A stretch of DNA of 15,011 nt from Acidobacteriota bacterium. Lineage in GTDB: Bacteria > Acidobacteriota > Terriglobia > Terriglobales > Acidobacteriaceae. Below the pieces are notes generated by a model. The model ran no database searches and had not been told where the DNA came from. It saw only the letters and a program-made list of their open reading frames with translations. Position numbers and translations under genes: made by a program. The stretch lies in assembly GCA_021805955.1 (NCBI GenBank), contig JAJZDO010001011.1, forward strand, positions 1 to 15,011, written 5' to 3'. This document shows, in pieces, positions 1 through 7,723 of this stretch; within the stretch, counting starts at the first letter, position 1, and each line of letters opens with the position of its first letter.

Positions 1-1
1 C

Positions 2-43
2 ATACTGCTCTACGTGCTGCGGCAACTGGCGGGGAAGGCGTAG
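2..43 (+). CDS. C-terminal tail of an upstream gene (partial)
   Basis: The first bases can be read as the last 13 codons of a gene that begins outside the window, ending ILLYVLRQLAGKA and TAG at 41-43. The main support is the strong intrinsic terminator that starts 17 bases after this stop; the other two forward frames fit that position less well. Too little is present to name the product. The frame itself is an inference. Confidence 0.4.
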   Translation: MLLYVLRQLAGKA

Positions 44-60
44 GTTCCAGTGACGCGTAC

Positions 61-90
61 AAAAGGCCCGGCGCAATCCGGGCCTTTTTT
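61..90 (+). terminator. Rho-independent terminator
   Basis: A GGCCCGG / CCGGGCC stem (65-71 with 78-84) closes a 6-base loop and is followed by six T residues (85-90). A preceding A run extends the pairing, so the structure could work in both directions. It ends transcription of the gene whose tail lies at the left edge. Confidence 0.9.
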
Positions 91-179
91 GCGCTTACAG
101 TCGCGCCCAGGCCGTTGTATCGTAGTGGAATCTGCTTCTGGAGCGGATGGATGGTTAGTGTAGCCAGATTCTAAATGCA

Positions 180-279
180 GTCATTCTGAATGGAGCGTAG
201 CGGAGTGAAGAATCCAGACAATGTGCACCGGGGCCGTGCCGCCATTACCCTCTGGATTCTTCGCTTCGCTCAGAATGAC
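180..279. repeat. Long imperfect inverted repeat
   Basis: Left arm 180-218 begins gtcattctga and ends gaagaatccaga. Right arm 251-279 is its reverse complement apart from an extra 10 bases in the middle of the left arm. The arms are separated by about 32 bases. RNA or single-stranded DNA of this stretch would fold into a long hairpin. Similar 'cattctgagcgaagcgaagaatcc' units are, to my knowledge, dispersed in intergenic regions of Acidobacteria and some other phyla; function is unknown. No second copy occurs in this window. Confidence 0.75.
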
Positions 280-294
280 TCATCCCCAAAATGA

Positions 295-309
295 TTACAC
301 CAATTGTAA
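295..309. promoter_or_regulatory. Small dyad upstream of the acyltransferase gene
   Basis: TTACA-CCAAT-TGTAA is a perfect 5-base inverted repeat with a 5-base spacer. It ends 18 bases before the proposed ATG at 328, where a repressor or activator could act. No regulator is encoded beside it and no clear Shine-Dalgarno sequence follows. Five-base arms also arise by chance, so this is only a candidate operator. Confidence 0.25.
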
Positions 310-327
310 ATCCGCGTTAACTTCTTG

Positions 328-1521
328 ATGCCGCCCCTGCAAACATCGCGCGTCGATCTGAAGACATCTCCTGCAGCATCGAAGGGGCATCGATGGCACT
401 TGCAGCGAATCACTTCGGGAGGGGCTTGGATCCCTGAAATCGATGGGTTGCGATTCGTCGCGATCAGTTCCGTTGTGCTGTATCACATCTATGCGCAATT
501 GCTGGTGAAGAGCGGTCATCCAGTAGCGGTGCAGTCCAGGTACGCATTGCTGGGCACGGCCGTCGGCAACGGCGACCGGGGAGTTCGGCTATTTTTTGTG
601 ATCAGCGGATTTATCCTCGGCATGGGATTTGCGCGTCAGCATTTGCACCTTGGCAAGCCGGTCAACCTGAAAAAGTATTTTTTGCGCCGCGTGACCCGGT
701 TGGAACCGCCCTACATTCTGAACCTTGTTTTCTGCGCGCTGGTCGCATTCTTTTATTATCGCCAGGCGTTGGGCTATATGGTTCCTCATCTGCTGGCAAG
801 CTTGTTGTATCAGCACAACCTGGCCTATCGAACACCCAGTGTCATCAATGGCGTTACCTGGAGCCTGGAAGTTGAAATTCAGTTCTACATCCTTGCGCCG
901 ATTATTGCGTTGTTGTTTCGGATATCGAGCGTCTGGGCCCGGCGCTCGGTCTTCCTGGGGCTGATTGCGATGCTTGGTATCGCGCAAATCTTGTTCCACG
1001 CGAATGCCACTGTCGCCGCCCTGACCATCGTTTTTTACTTGCAGTATTTCCTTGCGGGGATGCTACTGACGGACCTGTACCTGACGGTGCGTCCGCGCGT
1101 TCGGACCCACTGGGCATGGGACATTCTCAGTTTTTGCGGCTGGCCAGTCGTATTTCTAGTGTCGCGCAATTTTCTCTGGTTTCATGCAATCTTGCCATTC
1201 CTCATCGTGCTTCTGTATATCGCGGCATTCCAGGGAGTGGCATTTCGAGCGTTTTTCAGCAATCTTTGGATCGCCACCATCGGCGGCATGTGCTATTCGA
1301 TTTATCTCTGGCATTTCTTCACGATTGGAGTGTTTTTCAAACTTACGCGACACTTGATTGTGTTCCGTGATTTCTTGTTGAACTTCAGTCTGCAGGTTCT
1401 TGCCTTGGGTATCCCTATTGCAGCGGTGAGTGTACTGGCCTTCGTCCTGGTCGAGAGACCGTGCATGGATCCGGCCTGGCCGCGGAAGCTTTGGCAATTT
1501 TTGACTCACAGGACCATATAG
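328..1521 (+). CDS. Acyltransferase 3 family (OafA/YrhL-like) membrane O-acyltransferase
   Basis: Multi-pass inner-membrane enzyme expected to transfer an acyl group, typically acetyl, to a sugar of a surface polysaccharide, lipopolysaccharide or secondary product. Visible family marks (numbering from ATG 328): IDGLR at about 38-42; the His in VVLYH (residue 53), the conserved catalytic-site His; GDRGVRLFFVISGFIL at 82-97; an Arg-rich RRVTR loop near 120; and WSLEVEIQFYILAP at about 178-191, followed by repeated hydrophobic segments to the C-terminus. At 397 residues it is a membrane-only version without a C-terminal SGNH domain. A TTG at 325 is the longest start; ATG 328 is chosen. The first 33 residues before the conserved part are not conserved-looking and no good Shine-Dalgarno is seen, so the TTG at 400 is an alternative. 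It stands alone, so the substrate cannot be inferred. Confidence 0.93.
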   Translation: MPPLQTSRVDLKTSPAASKGHRWHLQRITSGGAWIPEIDGLRFVAISSVVLYHIYAQLLVKSGHPVAVQSRYALLGTAVGNGDRGVRLFFVISGFILGMGFARQHLHLGKPVNLKKYFLRRVTRLEPPYILNLVFCALVAFFYYRQALGYMVPHLLASLLYQHNLAYRTPSVINGVTWSLEVEIQFYILAPIIALLFRISSVWARRSVFLGLIAMLGIAQILFHANATVAALTIVFYLQYFLAGMLLTDLYLTVRPRVRTHWAWDILSFCGWPVVFLVSRNFLWFHAILPFLIVLLYIAAFQGVAFRAFFSNLWIATIGGMCYSIYLWHFFTIGVFFKLTRHLIVFRDFLLNFSLQVLALGIPIAAVSVLAFVLVERPCMDPAWPRKLWQFLTHRTI

Positions 1522-1535
1522 CCCTGCCGAGCAAT

Positions 1536-1562
1536 GAAAAAAGGCTTGGAAGAATCCAAGCC
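1536..1562 (-). terminator. Rho-independent terminator (minus strand)
   Basis: Read on the minus strand, GGCTTGGA-TTCT-TCCAAGCC is followed by TTTTTT. The stem is at 1543-1550 and 1555-1562, with the T run on the minus strand at 1542-1537. It lies 25 bases after the stop of the 69-codon gene at 1588-1797 and closes the minus-strand run. It also separates that run from the convergent acyltransferase gene, which stops at 1521. Confidence 0.85.
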
Positions 1563-1587
1563 CTGCTTGTCGAAACTTTGTTTTCGC

Positions 1588-1797
1588 CTAGATTCCTACG
1601 CCGTACTCCATGTTACTGCTGCCGTTGTCGCCGGCGTGGGAGTAGAAATCCACAGGGGTGCGATGGTTCAGCCGGTAGCGGGCGCGGAGATTTCGTCCAA
1701 CATAGATGCCGACAGCTACCGCGCCGGTCGCCACGGAAGCCCAGCCGACGATGCGTACCCAAGGTTTTTTTGCCAAGCATGCATTTATTTTCATCAT
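1588..1797 (-). CDS. Small single-pass membrane protein, unknown function
   Basis: 69 residues: a short basic N-terminus (MMKINACLAKKPW), one hydrophobic segment at about 13-33 (VRIVGWASVATGAVAVGIYV), a strongly basic stretch (RNLRARYRLNHR, 35-46), then a polar tail with TPVDFYSH. The basic cluster after the helix suggests a cytoplasmic C-terminus. It is supported as a gene by the intrinsic terminator just downstream on the same strand and by the protein-like layout. Start: ATG 1797 or the next ATG at 1794; a purine-rich AAGGAAGG lies rather far upstream, so the ribosome site is weak. I do not recognise a named family. Overlapping frames over the same DNA look like shadows. Confidence 0.6.
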   Translation of the reverse strand: MMKINACLAKKPWVRIVGWASVATGAVAVGIYVGRNLRARYRLNHRTPVDFYSHAGDNGSSNMEYGVGI

Positions 1798-1984
1798 TTC
1801 TTTCGGCCCAACCTTCCTTTAAGTAAGGCTGCTCTCGTCTGGCCAGTTCTAAGCCCAGACCGTGCATGCCAGAATCTTATCGTAAAACTGTTCATATGGA
1901 GTGCTCATCGGTTAAGAATCGAAAAAATGTGCTTACTTTGGTACATAGGTGGAACCGGTGCAAATGGTTGGACGTCCGACACCT

Positions 1985-3037
1985 CTATTTCGTCTCCAAA
2001 GGAGCCGGATATTGCTCCACACGCTGCAGCAATTCCAGTTTTTTACCGGGCGGCAGAAAACTGGCTTCAATGGAGTTTCCCGCCAGTTCACGAAGATGTT
2101 CCAGGGTCAGTTGAAACTCTGTATGCGCCAGGCAATACTCCGCGCAAAGATCGCTGCCGAATAGCGCCGGGTCATCTGAATTCAGGGTGACCATCAATCC
2201 ATTCTCAAAATAATTGCGGACGGGATGGTCTTCCAGACGCGCACAACATCCGGTGCGCAGATTGCTGCTGACGCAAATCTCTACCGGTACCTGCTTGGTG
2301 GCCAGGGCTTCGAGTAGTTCTTCATCCTGTCCAGCTGAAAGCGCGTGGCCGATTCGTTCCGCCCCAATGTTCAGGGCGGACCAGATGCCCTCCGGTCCTA
2401 TCGTTTCTCCGGCATGCGCGGTCAGGCGCAGACCGTGTTTGCGCGCTTCGGCATACAGTTCGCGAAAGGGCTCGGCCCCGGTGCGGCGTTCGTCTCCGCC
2501 AATGCCGATGCCGACGATGGAAGGATGCTGCAGCTTCAACTCCGCAGCCTTATGGAAAACTCGCGCGGCTTCTTTAGGGCCGAAGTGGCGCACCGCATCG
2601 AAAATCCAATACACGGACACGCCGAAGTCCTTTTCCCCGCGAATTCGCCCGCGTTCCATGCCTTCCAGCAGCGGCTCAAATTCTATGCGCCGCCAATAGT
2701 AAACGACGCCGACTGAGACGTAGACCTCCGCGTGGACGACTCCCTGCGCGGCCAGCGTTTCGATCATGCGATACGTGATCAGCTCATAGTCCTCCGGCGT
2801 GCGTAGCCTTTCGGTAATCGCTTTGAAGGCCAGCATAAAGCCGGTGAAGTCTTTGTACTGGTAGAGGGCGCGAGCAGCGTCCACGGTGAGGGGTTCAGCG
2901 TCATTGTGTCGGCTTAGCTGCACTAAAGTTTCCGGAACGATGGTGCCTTCCAGATGCAAATGCAGCTCGGCCTTGGGAAGATGGCGAATCCAAGATTGTG
3001 TGTCGAAGGTACGCACGGATTTGACCTTTGCGTGCAT
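1985..3037 (-). CDS. add: Adenosine deaminase family protein (adenosine or aminodeoxyfutalosine deaminase)
   Basis: Zinc-dependent cytoplasmic aminohydrolase of the adenosine deaminase family, 350 residues, the usual length. Metal and catalytic residues are all visible: H26 and H28 in the N-terminal LHLHLEGT, H208 and E211 in TAHAGE, H231 in ERIGHAL, and D288/D289 in NSDDPALFG. The canonical reaction is adenosine or deoxyadenosine to inosine plus ammonia. The same fold also includes aminodeoxyfutalosine deaminases of the alternative menaquinone pathway and adenine-type deaminases, and I cannot separate these from motifs alone. The ATG at 3037-3035 overlaps the TGA of the upstream permease by one base (TGATG), so translation is probably coupled; this also fixes the start. 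The gene symbol assumes true adenosine deaminase activity. Confidence 0.93.
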   Translation of the reverse strand: MHAKVKSVRTFDTQSWIRHLPKAELHLHLEGTIVPETLVQLSRHNDAEPLTVDAARALYQYKDFTGFMLAFKAITERLRTPEDYELITYRMIETLAAQGVVHAEVYVSVGVVYYWRRIEFEPLLEGMERGRIRGEKDFGVSVYWIFDAVRHFGPKEAARVFHKAAELKLQHPSIVGIGIGGDERRTGAEPFRELYAEARKHGLRLTAHAGETIGPEGIWSALNIGAERIGHALSAGQDEELLEALATKQVPVEICVSSNLRTGCCARLEDHPVRNYFENGLMVTLNSDDPALFGSDLCAEYCLAHTEFQLTLEHLRELAGNSIEASFLPPGKKLELLQRVEQYPAPLETK

Positions 3038-4638
3038 CAGGAGTCGATCCGCTTTGTGGAGGCAAATTCACTGCGAAACCGGCTGTAGAAGAAGTAGATG
3101 AGCAGCCCGATGGCCAGCCAGATAAAAAAGCTGACCCACGTGAGCATGGGCAGTCCCAGCATGAGCAGCAGACAGAAGAACACGCTAAGAAGCGGGATGA
3201 TGGAGCCGCCGGGACAACGAAAGGCGCGGTGACGGCCCGGGTCCTTGTAGCGCAGAATGATGACGCCAGCGGAGACCAGAACAAAGGCAAAGAGAGTGCC
3301 GATGTTGGAGAGGTCGGCGAAGGTACCAATGTCGAGCAGCCCGGCAGGCAGGCCGACAAAGAGACCGGCAATCCAAGTGGCGGCTGCGGGGGTGCGAAAA
3401 CGCGGATGCACGCGGCTGAACAGGGAAGGCAGCAGGCCGTCACGCGACATTGCAAACCAGACCCGCGCCTGGCCGATCTGGAAAACCAGGATGGAAGAGA
3501 TCATCCCCAGCAGAGCGCCAAACAAGACCGCCAACTGCACCCAATGCAATGTCGTACTGTGGTTTTCGAGGTAGAGCCGGCGCAGTGTGTTTACCACTGG
3601 CGCGGCATCCTCCGTCAGCAGTTGCCAAGGCACCAGGCCGGTCAGTACCAGGGCGACGCTGACGTACAGGATGGTGGCGACCACCAGGGTGGCGATGATA
3701 CCGATGGGAACGTCGCGCTGCGGATTTTTACATTCTTCGGCCGCAGTGGAAACAGAGTCGAAGCCGATATATGTGAAGAAAATGATGGAGCCGCCTGTGA
3801 GGACTCCTGACCAGCCATTGGGAAAAAACGGATGCCAGTTGGAGGTATGGATAAACTGGGAGCCGAAGATGACGAACAAGAGGACAGCGCCGATCTTGAA
3901 CAGCACCATGACGTTATTCGTTTCCGCAGATTCGCGGATGCCGCGGACAAGAACCATGGTCAACAGCATGACGATCAGGAATGCAGGAACGTTGAAACCG
4001 AAGTGCCAGCCGGAGCCGTAGAGAGCGTGGCCGCTCAGGTCCTGCAGTCCGCTGGGCAGATAGGCCGGAGAGATCCAGCGCAAAGCGGGATGGATTCCAA
4101 ACCAGTCCAGCAGCGCCACTACGTGTGCGGCAAAACCAACGCTGACCGCCATGTTGGAAAAAGCGTATTCCAGAATCAGGTCCCAGCCAATGATCCAGGC
4201 CACCAGTTCTCCCATGGTGACGTAGGTATAGGTGTAGGCGCTGCCTGCGATCGGGATCATGGAGGCCAGCTCGGCATAGCAGAGACCGGTGAAAGCGCAG
4301 ACGATGGCCACCAGGACCAGCGACACCGCCAGCGCTGGACCGGCACCGGGACGGCCAAGAGACGACGTGTGATGGATAAGATAATCCAGCACGGGCGAGT
4401 TGAGGATCGAGGAGGTATCGAAGCGCTGCCCGGCAATCGCCGTGCCAATGACAGTGAAGATGCCGGAGCCAATGACCGCGCCGATGCCCAACGCCGTCAG
4501 CGACAATGGCCCCAGCGTTTTTCTCAGGCTGTGGGCCGGATCCTCCGATTCGCGTATCAGCTTGTCAATGGATTTTGTGGCGAAGATCTGTTTTGACAGG
4601 GCTTGGCTCCTGAAATTGCATTTCGCACAATCCATCAC
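3037..4638 (-). CDS. APC-family amino acid permease (cationic amino acid transporter type)
   Basis: Inner-membrane secondary transporter with about 12 or more hydrophobic segments. The first helix carries GIGAVIGSGIF (51-61), the APC substrate/ion-binding signature. Other family marks are FTGLCYAELASMIPIAGSAYTY, FFTYIGFDSVSTAAEECKNP and MSRDGLLP. The order and length (533 residues) match the CAT/YfnA-like branch, which moves cationic or neutral amino acids; the substrate is not known. The annotated start is GTG 4638, with ATG at 4635 next. A perfect AGGAG (4611-4607) sits 7 bases before an in-frame CTG (4599), which would give a protein beginning at the family-typical SKQIFATKSIDKL. The true start may therefore be that CTG. 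The gene is coupled to the downstream deaminase by TGATG. Confidence 0.95.
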   Translation of the reverse strand: MMDCAKCNFRSQALSKQIFATKSIDKLIRESEDPAHSLRKTLGPLSLTALGIGAVIGSGIFTVIGTAIAGQRFDTSSILNSPVLDYLIHHTSSLGRPGAGPALAVSLVLVAIVCAFTGLCYAELASMIPIAGSAYTYTYVTMGELVAWIIGWDLILEYAFSNMAVSVGFAAHVVALLDWFGIHPALRWISPAYLPSGLQDLSGHALYGSGWHFGFNVPAFLIVMLLTMVLVRGIRESAETNNVMVLFKIGAVLLFVIFGSQFIHTSNWHPFFPNGWSGVLTGGSIIFFTYIGFDSVSTAAEECKNPQRDVPIGIIATLVVATILYVSVALVLTGLVPWQLLTEDAAPVVNTLRRLYLENHSTTLHWVQLAVLFGALLGMISSILVFQIGQARVWFAMSRDGLLPSLFSRVHPRFRTPAAATWIAGLFVGLPAGLLDIGTFADLSNIGTLFAFVLVSAGVIILRYKDPGRHRAFRCPGGSIIPLLSVFFCLLLMLGLPMLTWVSFFIWLAIGLLIYFFYSRFRSEFASTKRIDS

Positions 4639-4698
4639 GGAGTCGTCCGGACCGTAACGTGAACGGCCCGGCGAAGGATGACATATGTGTTGTTGCTA

Positions 4699-4854
4699 TT
4701 ATCGCTTTGACGCTCCGCGGGCCAGCTTCTTCAGCTTTTGCTTGTTGGAGCCGCGCGGAACCGTGCGCTTTGGCTTGGGAGCTGCTTTTTTACGGGCCGT
4801 CCGCTTTACTTTTTTCCGCTCTGCTGTATCGGTGATTGCTTTTGTATTTGCCAT
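4699..4854 (-). CDS. Small Lys/Arg-rich protein, unknown function
   Basis: A 51-residue reading frame: ATG at 4854-4852, TAA at 4701-4699, with a TAG directly behind it. About one third of the residues are Lys or Arg, in clusters such as ERKKVKR, ARKKAAPKPKR and KQKLKKLARG, ending SKR. The layout MANTKAITDTAERKK...PRGSNKQK resembles short conserved hypothetical proteins I associate with Acidobacteria; that link is from memory and unverified. Composition suggests a nucleic-acid-binding or ribosome-associated role, but no domain is recognisable. It sits 69 bases downstream of the helicase and 60 bases upstream of the permease on the same strand. A purine-rich GAGAGAGAA lies about 11 bases before the ATG, a weak ribosome site. 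Confidence 0.65.
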   Translation of the reverse strand: MANTKAITDTAERKKVKRTARKKAAPKPKRTVPRGSNKQKLKKLARGASKR

Positions 4855-4923
4855 TGGGTAAGGGATTCTCTCTCTTGGAAACTAAATTGTCGGTACGGGG
4901 TGAAACTGCAGCCGGGAGACGAT

Positions 4924-7614
4924 TCAGACGCGCTCTAACTGCGCAAATTTCTCCACCAGTTTTTTTATGCCGAACCGAGGAAATTGTACCGTAATCTTTG
5001 TGTTTTCCCCTTCACCCTCGCGTTTGAAGACGACTCCCTCTCCATATTTCGGGTGTCGAACGCGCTGCCCGCTGCGAAAGCCGGTCTTGCCGCCGGGCTC
5101 GGAAACGGGAATCTGTGGGCGCGGAAACTTTTGTCCGCGTGCGGAGAAGAACTGCGCGATGTTGTCGATAGAGCCGCTGGGTGGGCTGCCTGACACCTTC
5201 GTTCTGGGGCTAGATTTCCCATGGGCAGCGCTTTGGGGCCTTTGATCCTCGTCTTCATAGCTCCAATGCTGATCGCCGTAAGTGTCGTGAGCGGTGCGAT
5301 GCGAATTGGGGCGTGCGGTTTGCGCAGCATACCCTCCCCAGGTATTCGTGGGCACAGGCGCGCTTAAGTCGTTGATCAAATGGCCGGGGATTTCTCCGAG
5401 AAAGCGCGACGGTGTTGAATACTCCGGTGAATCGTTTCCATAGCGACGGCGGAAGCGCGCCCGAGTGACCAGCAAAGCATCCATCGCACGGGTCATTCCC
5501 ACATAGCAAAGGCGGCGCTCTTCTTCCAGACCCTCGCCATCGTTGATGGTGCGCGAGTGCGGAAACAGACCCTCTTCCATGCCCGCCAGAAAGACCAGTG
5601 GAAACTCCAGGCCCTTGGCAGCGTGCAGCGTCATCAGCGTGACGCGAGATTCAGGATCATACTTATCCGTATCGCTGACCAGGGCCGCGTGATCGAGGAA
5701 CTCCGTGAGTGTCTCGCCGCGCTCGTGCGCATCCTGAGCCGCGTTGGCGAGCTCGCGCAGGTTTTCAATGCGGGATTGCGACTCCGGTGTCGCTTCTTCT
5801 TCAAGTGCCCGAATATAGCCACTGCGATCGATCAGGAATTTGATCAACTCGGGCAGCGTCGCCGCATCCCCAGGCTTGCGAAAGGTATTCTCTTCCGTCG
5901 AGGAAGAGGTCTCCTGAAGCGATTTTCGTTCGTGCGGGGAGAGCGTCTTCGCATCTTCATTAGGCCGCGAGGACGCAAACGGTGAAAATTCCGCTGGATC
6001 GAAAGTCTCGGCCAGACCATTGCGAGTGTTGTCCGCGACAGCAATCTCGGCGTCGGTCATACCAAAGTCGAAACTGACGGCATCGTCACTGGCTGCGAAT
6101 GCATGGTCGTCTTTGACGTCCGACTCGGTGCCTGCAGCGATATCCAGACTCAACTTCTCTGCAAAATTGGGGGCCAGCATGGCACGCGCATCTTCGATGA
6201 TTCCTCGAAAATTCTCCAGCGCTGCAACCGCTCGTGCCGACACAAGACGTTGCACGATGGTTTCTCGGATTGCGTCCCAGGTGCTGATGCCGGTTTCGAG
6301 GGCAAGGCGCTCGATGGTATCGAGCGTCGTTTTGCCGATGCCGCGCGGCGGAGTATTGATGGAACGCTGCAGGGCAATCGAGTCGCTGGGGTTCAACACC
6401 AGCTTCAAATAGCTGAGCATGTCCTTGATTTCCGCGCGGTCATAGAACGAGAAGCCACCCACCATGGTGTACTGAATGCCGTAGCGGCGCAATGCTTCTT
6501 CCACCAGCCGCGACTGGGAGTTGGTGCGATAGAGAACAGCGATGCGAGGCGGCTCGGCGTCGTTGCCGGTCTGGCGAATATATTTCTGGATATGGTCGGC
6601 GATAAACAGCGCCTCGCCCTCGCCGTCCAGCGCTTCGTAGTAACCAACCTGCGCGCCGCCGTCGCGCGAGGTCCACAGGGTTTTTCCTTTGCGTTGCAGA
6701 TTATTTGCAACGACTGCGCCGGCCGCCTCCAGAATCACCTGCGTGGAGCGATAATTTTGTTCCAGTCGAATGATTTTGGTGTGAGGGAAATCCTTTTCGA
6801 AGTCGAGGATGTTGCGAATGTCGGCGCCGCGCCAAGAATAAATGCTCTGATCTTCATCGCCGACGACACAGATGTTATGTTCCTCGCCGGCAAGCATCTT
6901 CATCAACTCATACTGTGGGCGATTGGTATCCTGATATTCGTCGATCAGAATGTAGCGGAAGCGGCGGTTATAGTAGCCGCGGACCGCCGGTACAGCGCGC
7001 AGCAGGCGAACCGCCTCCAGCAACAAATCGTCGAAGTCGAGTGCGTTGGCCCGCTCCAGCTCCTTGTTGTACAGGTCGTAGAGATGGGCAATGCGTTCCG
7101 TCTTGGGGTCCGAGGATTGCAGATAAATCTCTTGCGGAGCCAGCATGTGATTCTTCGCCCAGGAGATGCGAGAGAGCACGATGCGCGGAGTCAGTTGCTT
7201 ATCCTCCAGGCCAAGCCGCCGCATCAATTGTTTGATCAGGCTTTGCTGCTCGGTTTCATCGTAGATGACAAAATCTTTTGTGCGGCCCTTGTCGCCAATG
7301 CGCAAAGCTTCAATGTCGCGCCGCAGGACACGAACGCAGAATGAGTGAAATGTGGCCAGCACAGGCCTCGCCAGGCTGCGATGGTCCATCAGGCGTTCGA
7401 CGCGTTCGGACATTTCTTTGGCCGCCTTGTTGGTGAAGGTGACCGCCAGGATGGCATCCGCAGGTACGCCACGTTCTTCAATCAGATAGGCGATTCGATG
7501 GGTAATGACACGTGTTTTTCCGGAGCCGGCCCCGGCGAGAATCAACAGCGGACCATCGACGTTTTCAATTGCCGCGCGCTGCTGCGGGTTCATGTTTTCA
7601 AGCAATCGGGACAC
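4924..7614 (-). CDS. pcrA: ATP-dependent DNA helicase, PcrA/UvrD type, with a central acidic insert
   Basis: Superfamily 1 3'-5' helicase for nucleotide-excision or mismatch repair, rolling-circle replication and removal of RecA or stalled RNA polymerase. All motifs are visible: Q motif NPQQRAAI (9-16), Walker A GAGSGKT (28-34), Ia TFTNKAAKEM (59-68), II DEYQDTN (225-231), III GDEDQSIYSWRGAD (252-265), IV LEQNYRST (284-291), V VTLMTLHAAKGLEF (658-671) and VI EEERRLCYVGMTRA (697-710). The C-terminus (VRHPKYGEGVVFKREG...) is the Tudor-like RNA-polymerase-binding module of PcrA. At 896 residues it is longer than the usual roughly 720-780. Most of the excess is a Ser/Asp/Glu-rich stretch at about 487-583, interrupting domain 2B. 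Start GTG 7614 has AGGAG 11 bases upstream; the divergent LOG gene lies 109 bases away. Confidence 0.97.
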   Translation of the reverse strand: MSRLLENMNPQQRAAIENVDGPLLILAGAGSGKTRVITHRIAYLIEERGVPADAILAVTFTNKAAKEMSERVERLMDHRSLARPVLATFHSFCVRVLRRDIEALRIGDKGRTKDFVIYDETEQQSLIKQLMRRLGLEDKQLTPRIVLSRISWAKNHMLAPQEIYLQSSDPKTERIAHLYDLYNKELERANALDFDDLLLEAVRLLRAVPAVRGYYNRRFRYILIDEYQDTNRPQYELMKMLAGEEHNICVVGDEDQSIYSWRGADIRNILDFEKDFPHTKIIRLEQNYRSTQVILEAAGAVVANNLQRKGKTLWTSRDGGAQVGYYEALDGEGEALFIADHIQKYIRQTGNDAEPPRIAVLYRTNSQSRLVEEALRRYGIQYTMVGGFSFYDRAEIKDMLSYLKLVLNPSDSIALQRSINTPPRGIGKTTLDTIERLALETGISTWDAIRETIVQRLVSARAVAALENFRGIIEDARAMLAPNFAEKLSLDIAAGTESDVKDDHAFAASDDAVSFDFGMTDAEIAVADNTRNGLAETFDPAEFSPFASSRPNEDAKTLSPHERKSLQETSSSTEENTFRKPGDAATLPELIKFLIDRSGYIRALEEEATPESQSRIENLRELANAAQDAHERGETLTEFLDHAALVSDTDKYDPESRVTLMTLHAAKGLEFPLVFLAGMEEGLFPHSRTINDGEGLEEERRLCYVGMTRAMDALLVTRARFRRRYGNDSPEYSTPSRFLGEIPGHLINDLSAPVPTNTWGGYAAQTARPNSHRTAHDTYGDQHWSYEDEDQRPQSAAHGKSSPRTKVSGSPPSGSIDNIAQFFSARGQKFPRPQIPVSEPGGKTGFRSGQRVRHPKYGEGVVFKREGEGENTKITVQFPRFGIKKLVEKFAQLERV

Positions 7615-7723
7615 GAAAGGGAAGACTCCTGCGGTTACGAGCGCGACTTTCTGCCGCTCGCTGCGACACTTTCAGTGTATCGCGTGGAAGCGGAGACTCG
7701 CGCCACGATATGCTGGTTTTAGA

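Noticed and set aside
1967..1980. GGACGTCC palindrome near the end of the deaminase gene
   Set aside because: An 8-base palindrome with no loop and no T tract; not a terminator and common by chance.
1534..2190. 218-codon plus-strand frame
   Set aside because: It starts inside the minus-strand terminator and runs antisense through the small membrane protein and the deaminase 3' end; no family features.
3028..4596. Two long plus-strand frames (3028-3810 and 3832-4596)
   Set aside because: They are antisense to the permease; their Gln/Asp/Gly-rich, low-complexity translations are typical shadows.
4655..4680. GGCCGT / ACGGTCC partial dyad before the permease
   Set aside because: The stem needs a bulge and has no T run on either side, so it is not a convincing terminator or operator.
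6103..7344. 413-codon open frame on the plus strand
   Set aside because: It lies wholly antisense to the helicase, whose motifs are complete. The translation has no recognisable motif, and long antisense frames are expected in GC-rich coding DNA.
7505..7723. N-terminal extension of the LOG protein
   Set aside because: The open frame continues upstream but is antisense to the helicase 5' end, and the LOG fold starts at KTICVYCGS; GTG 7724 gives the family's usual length.
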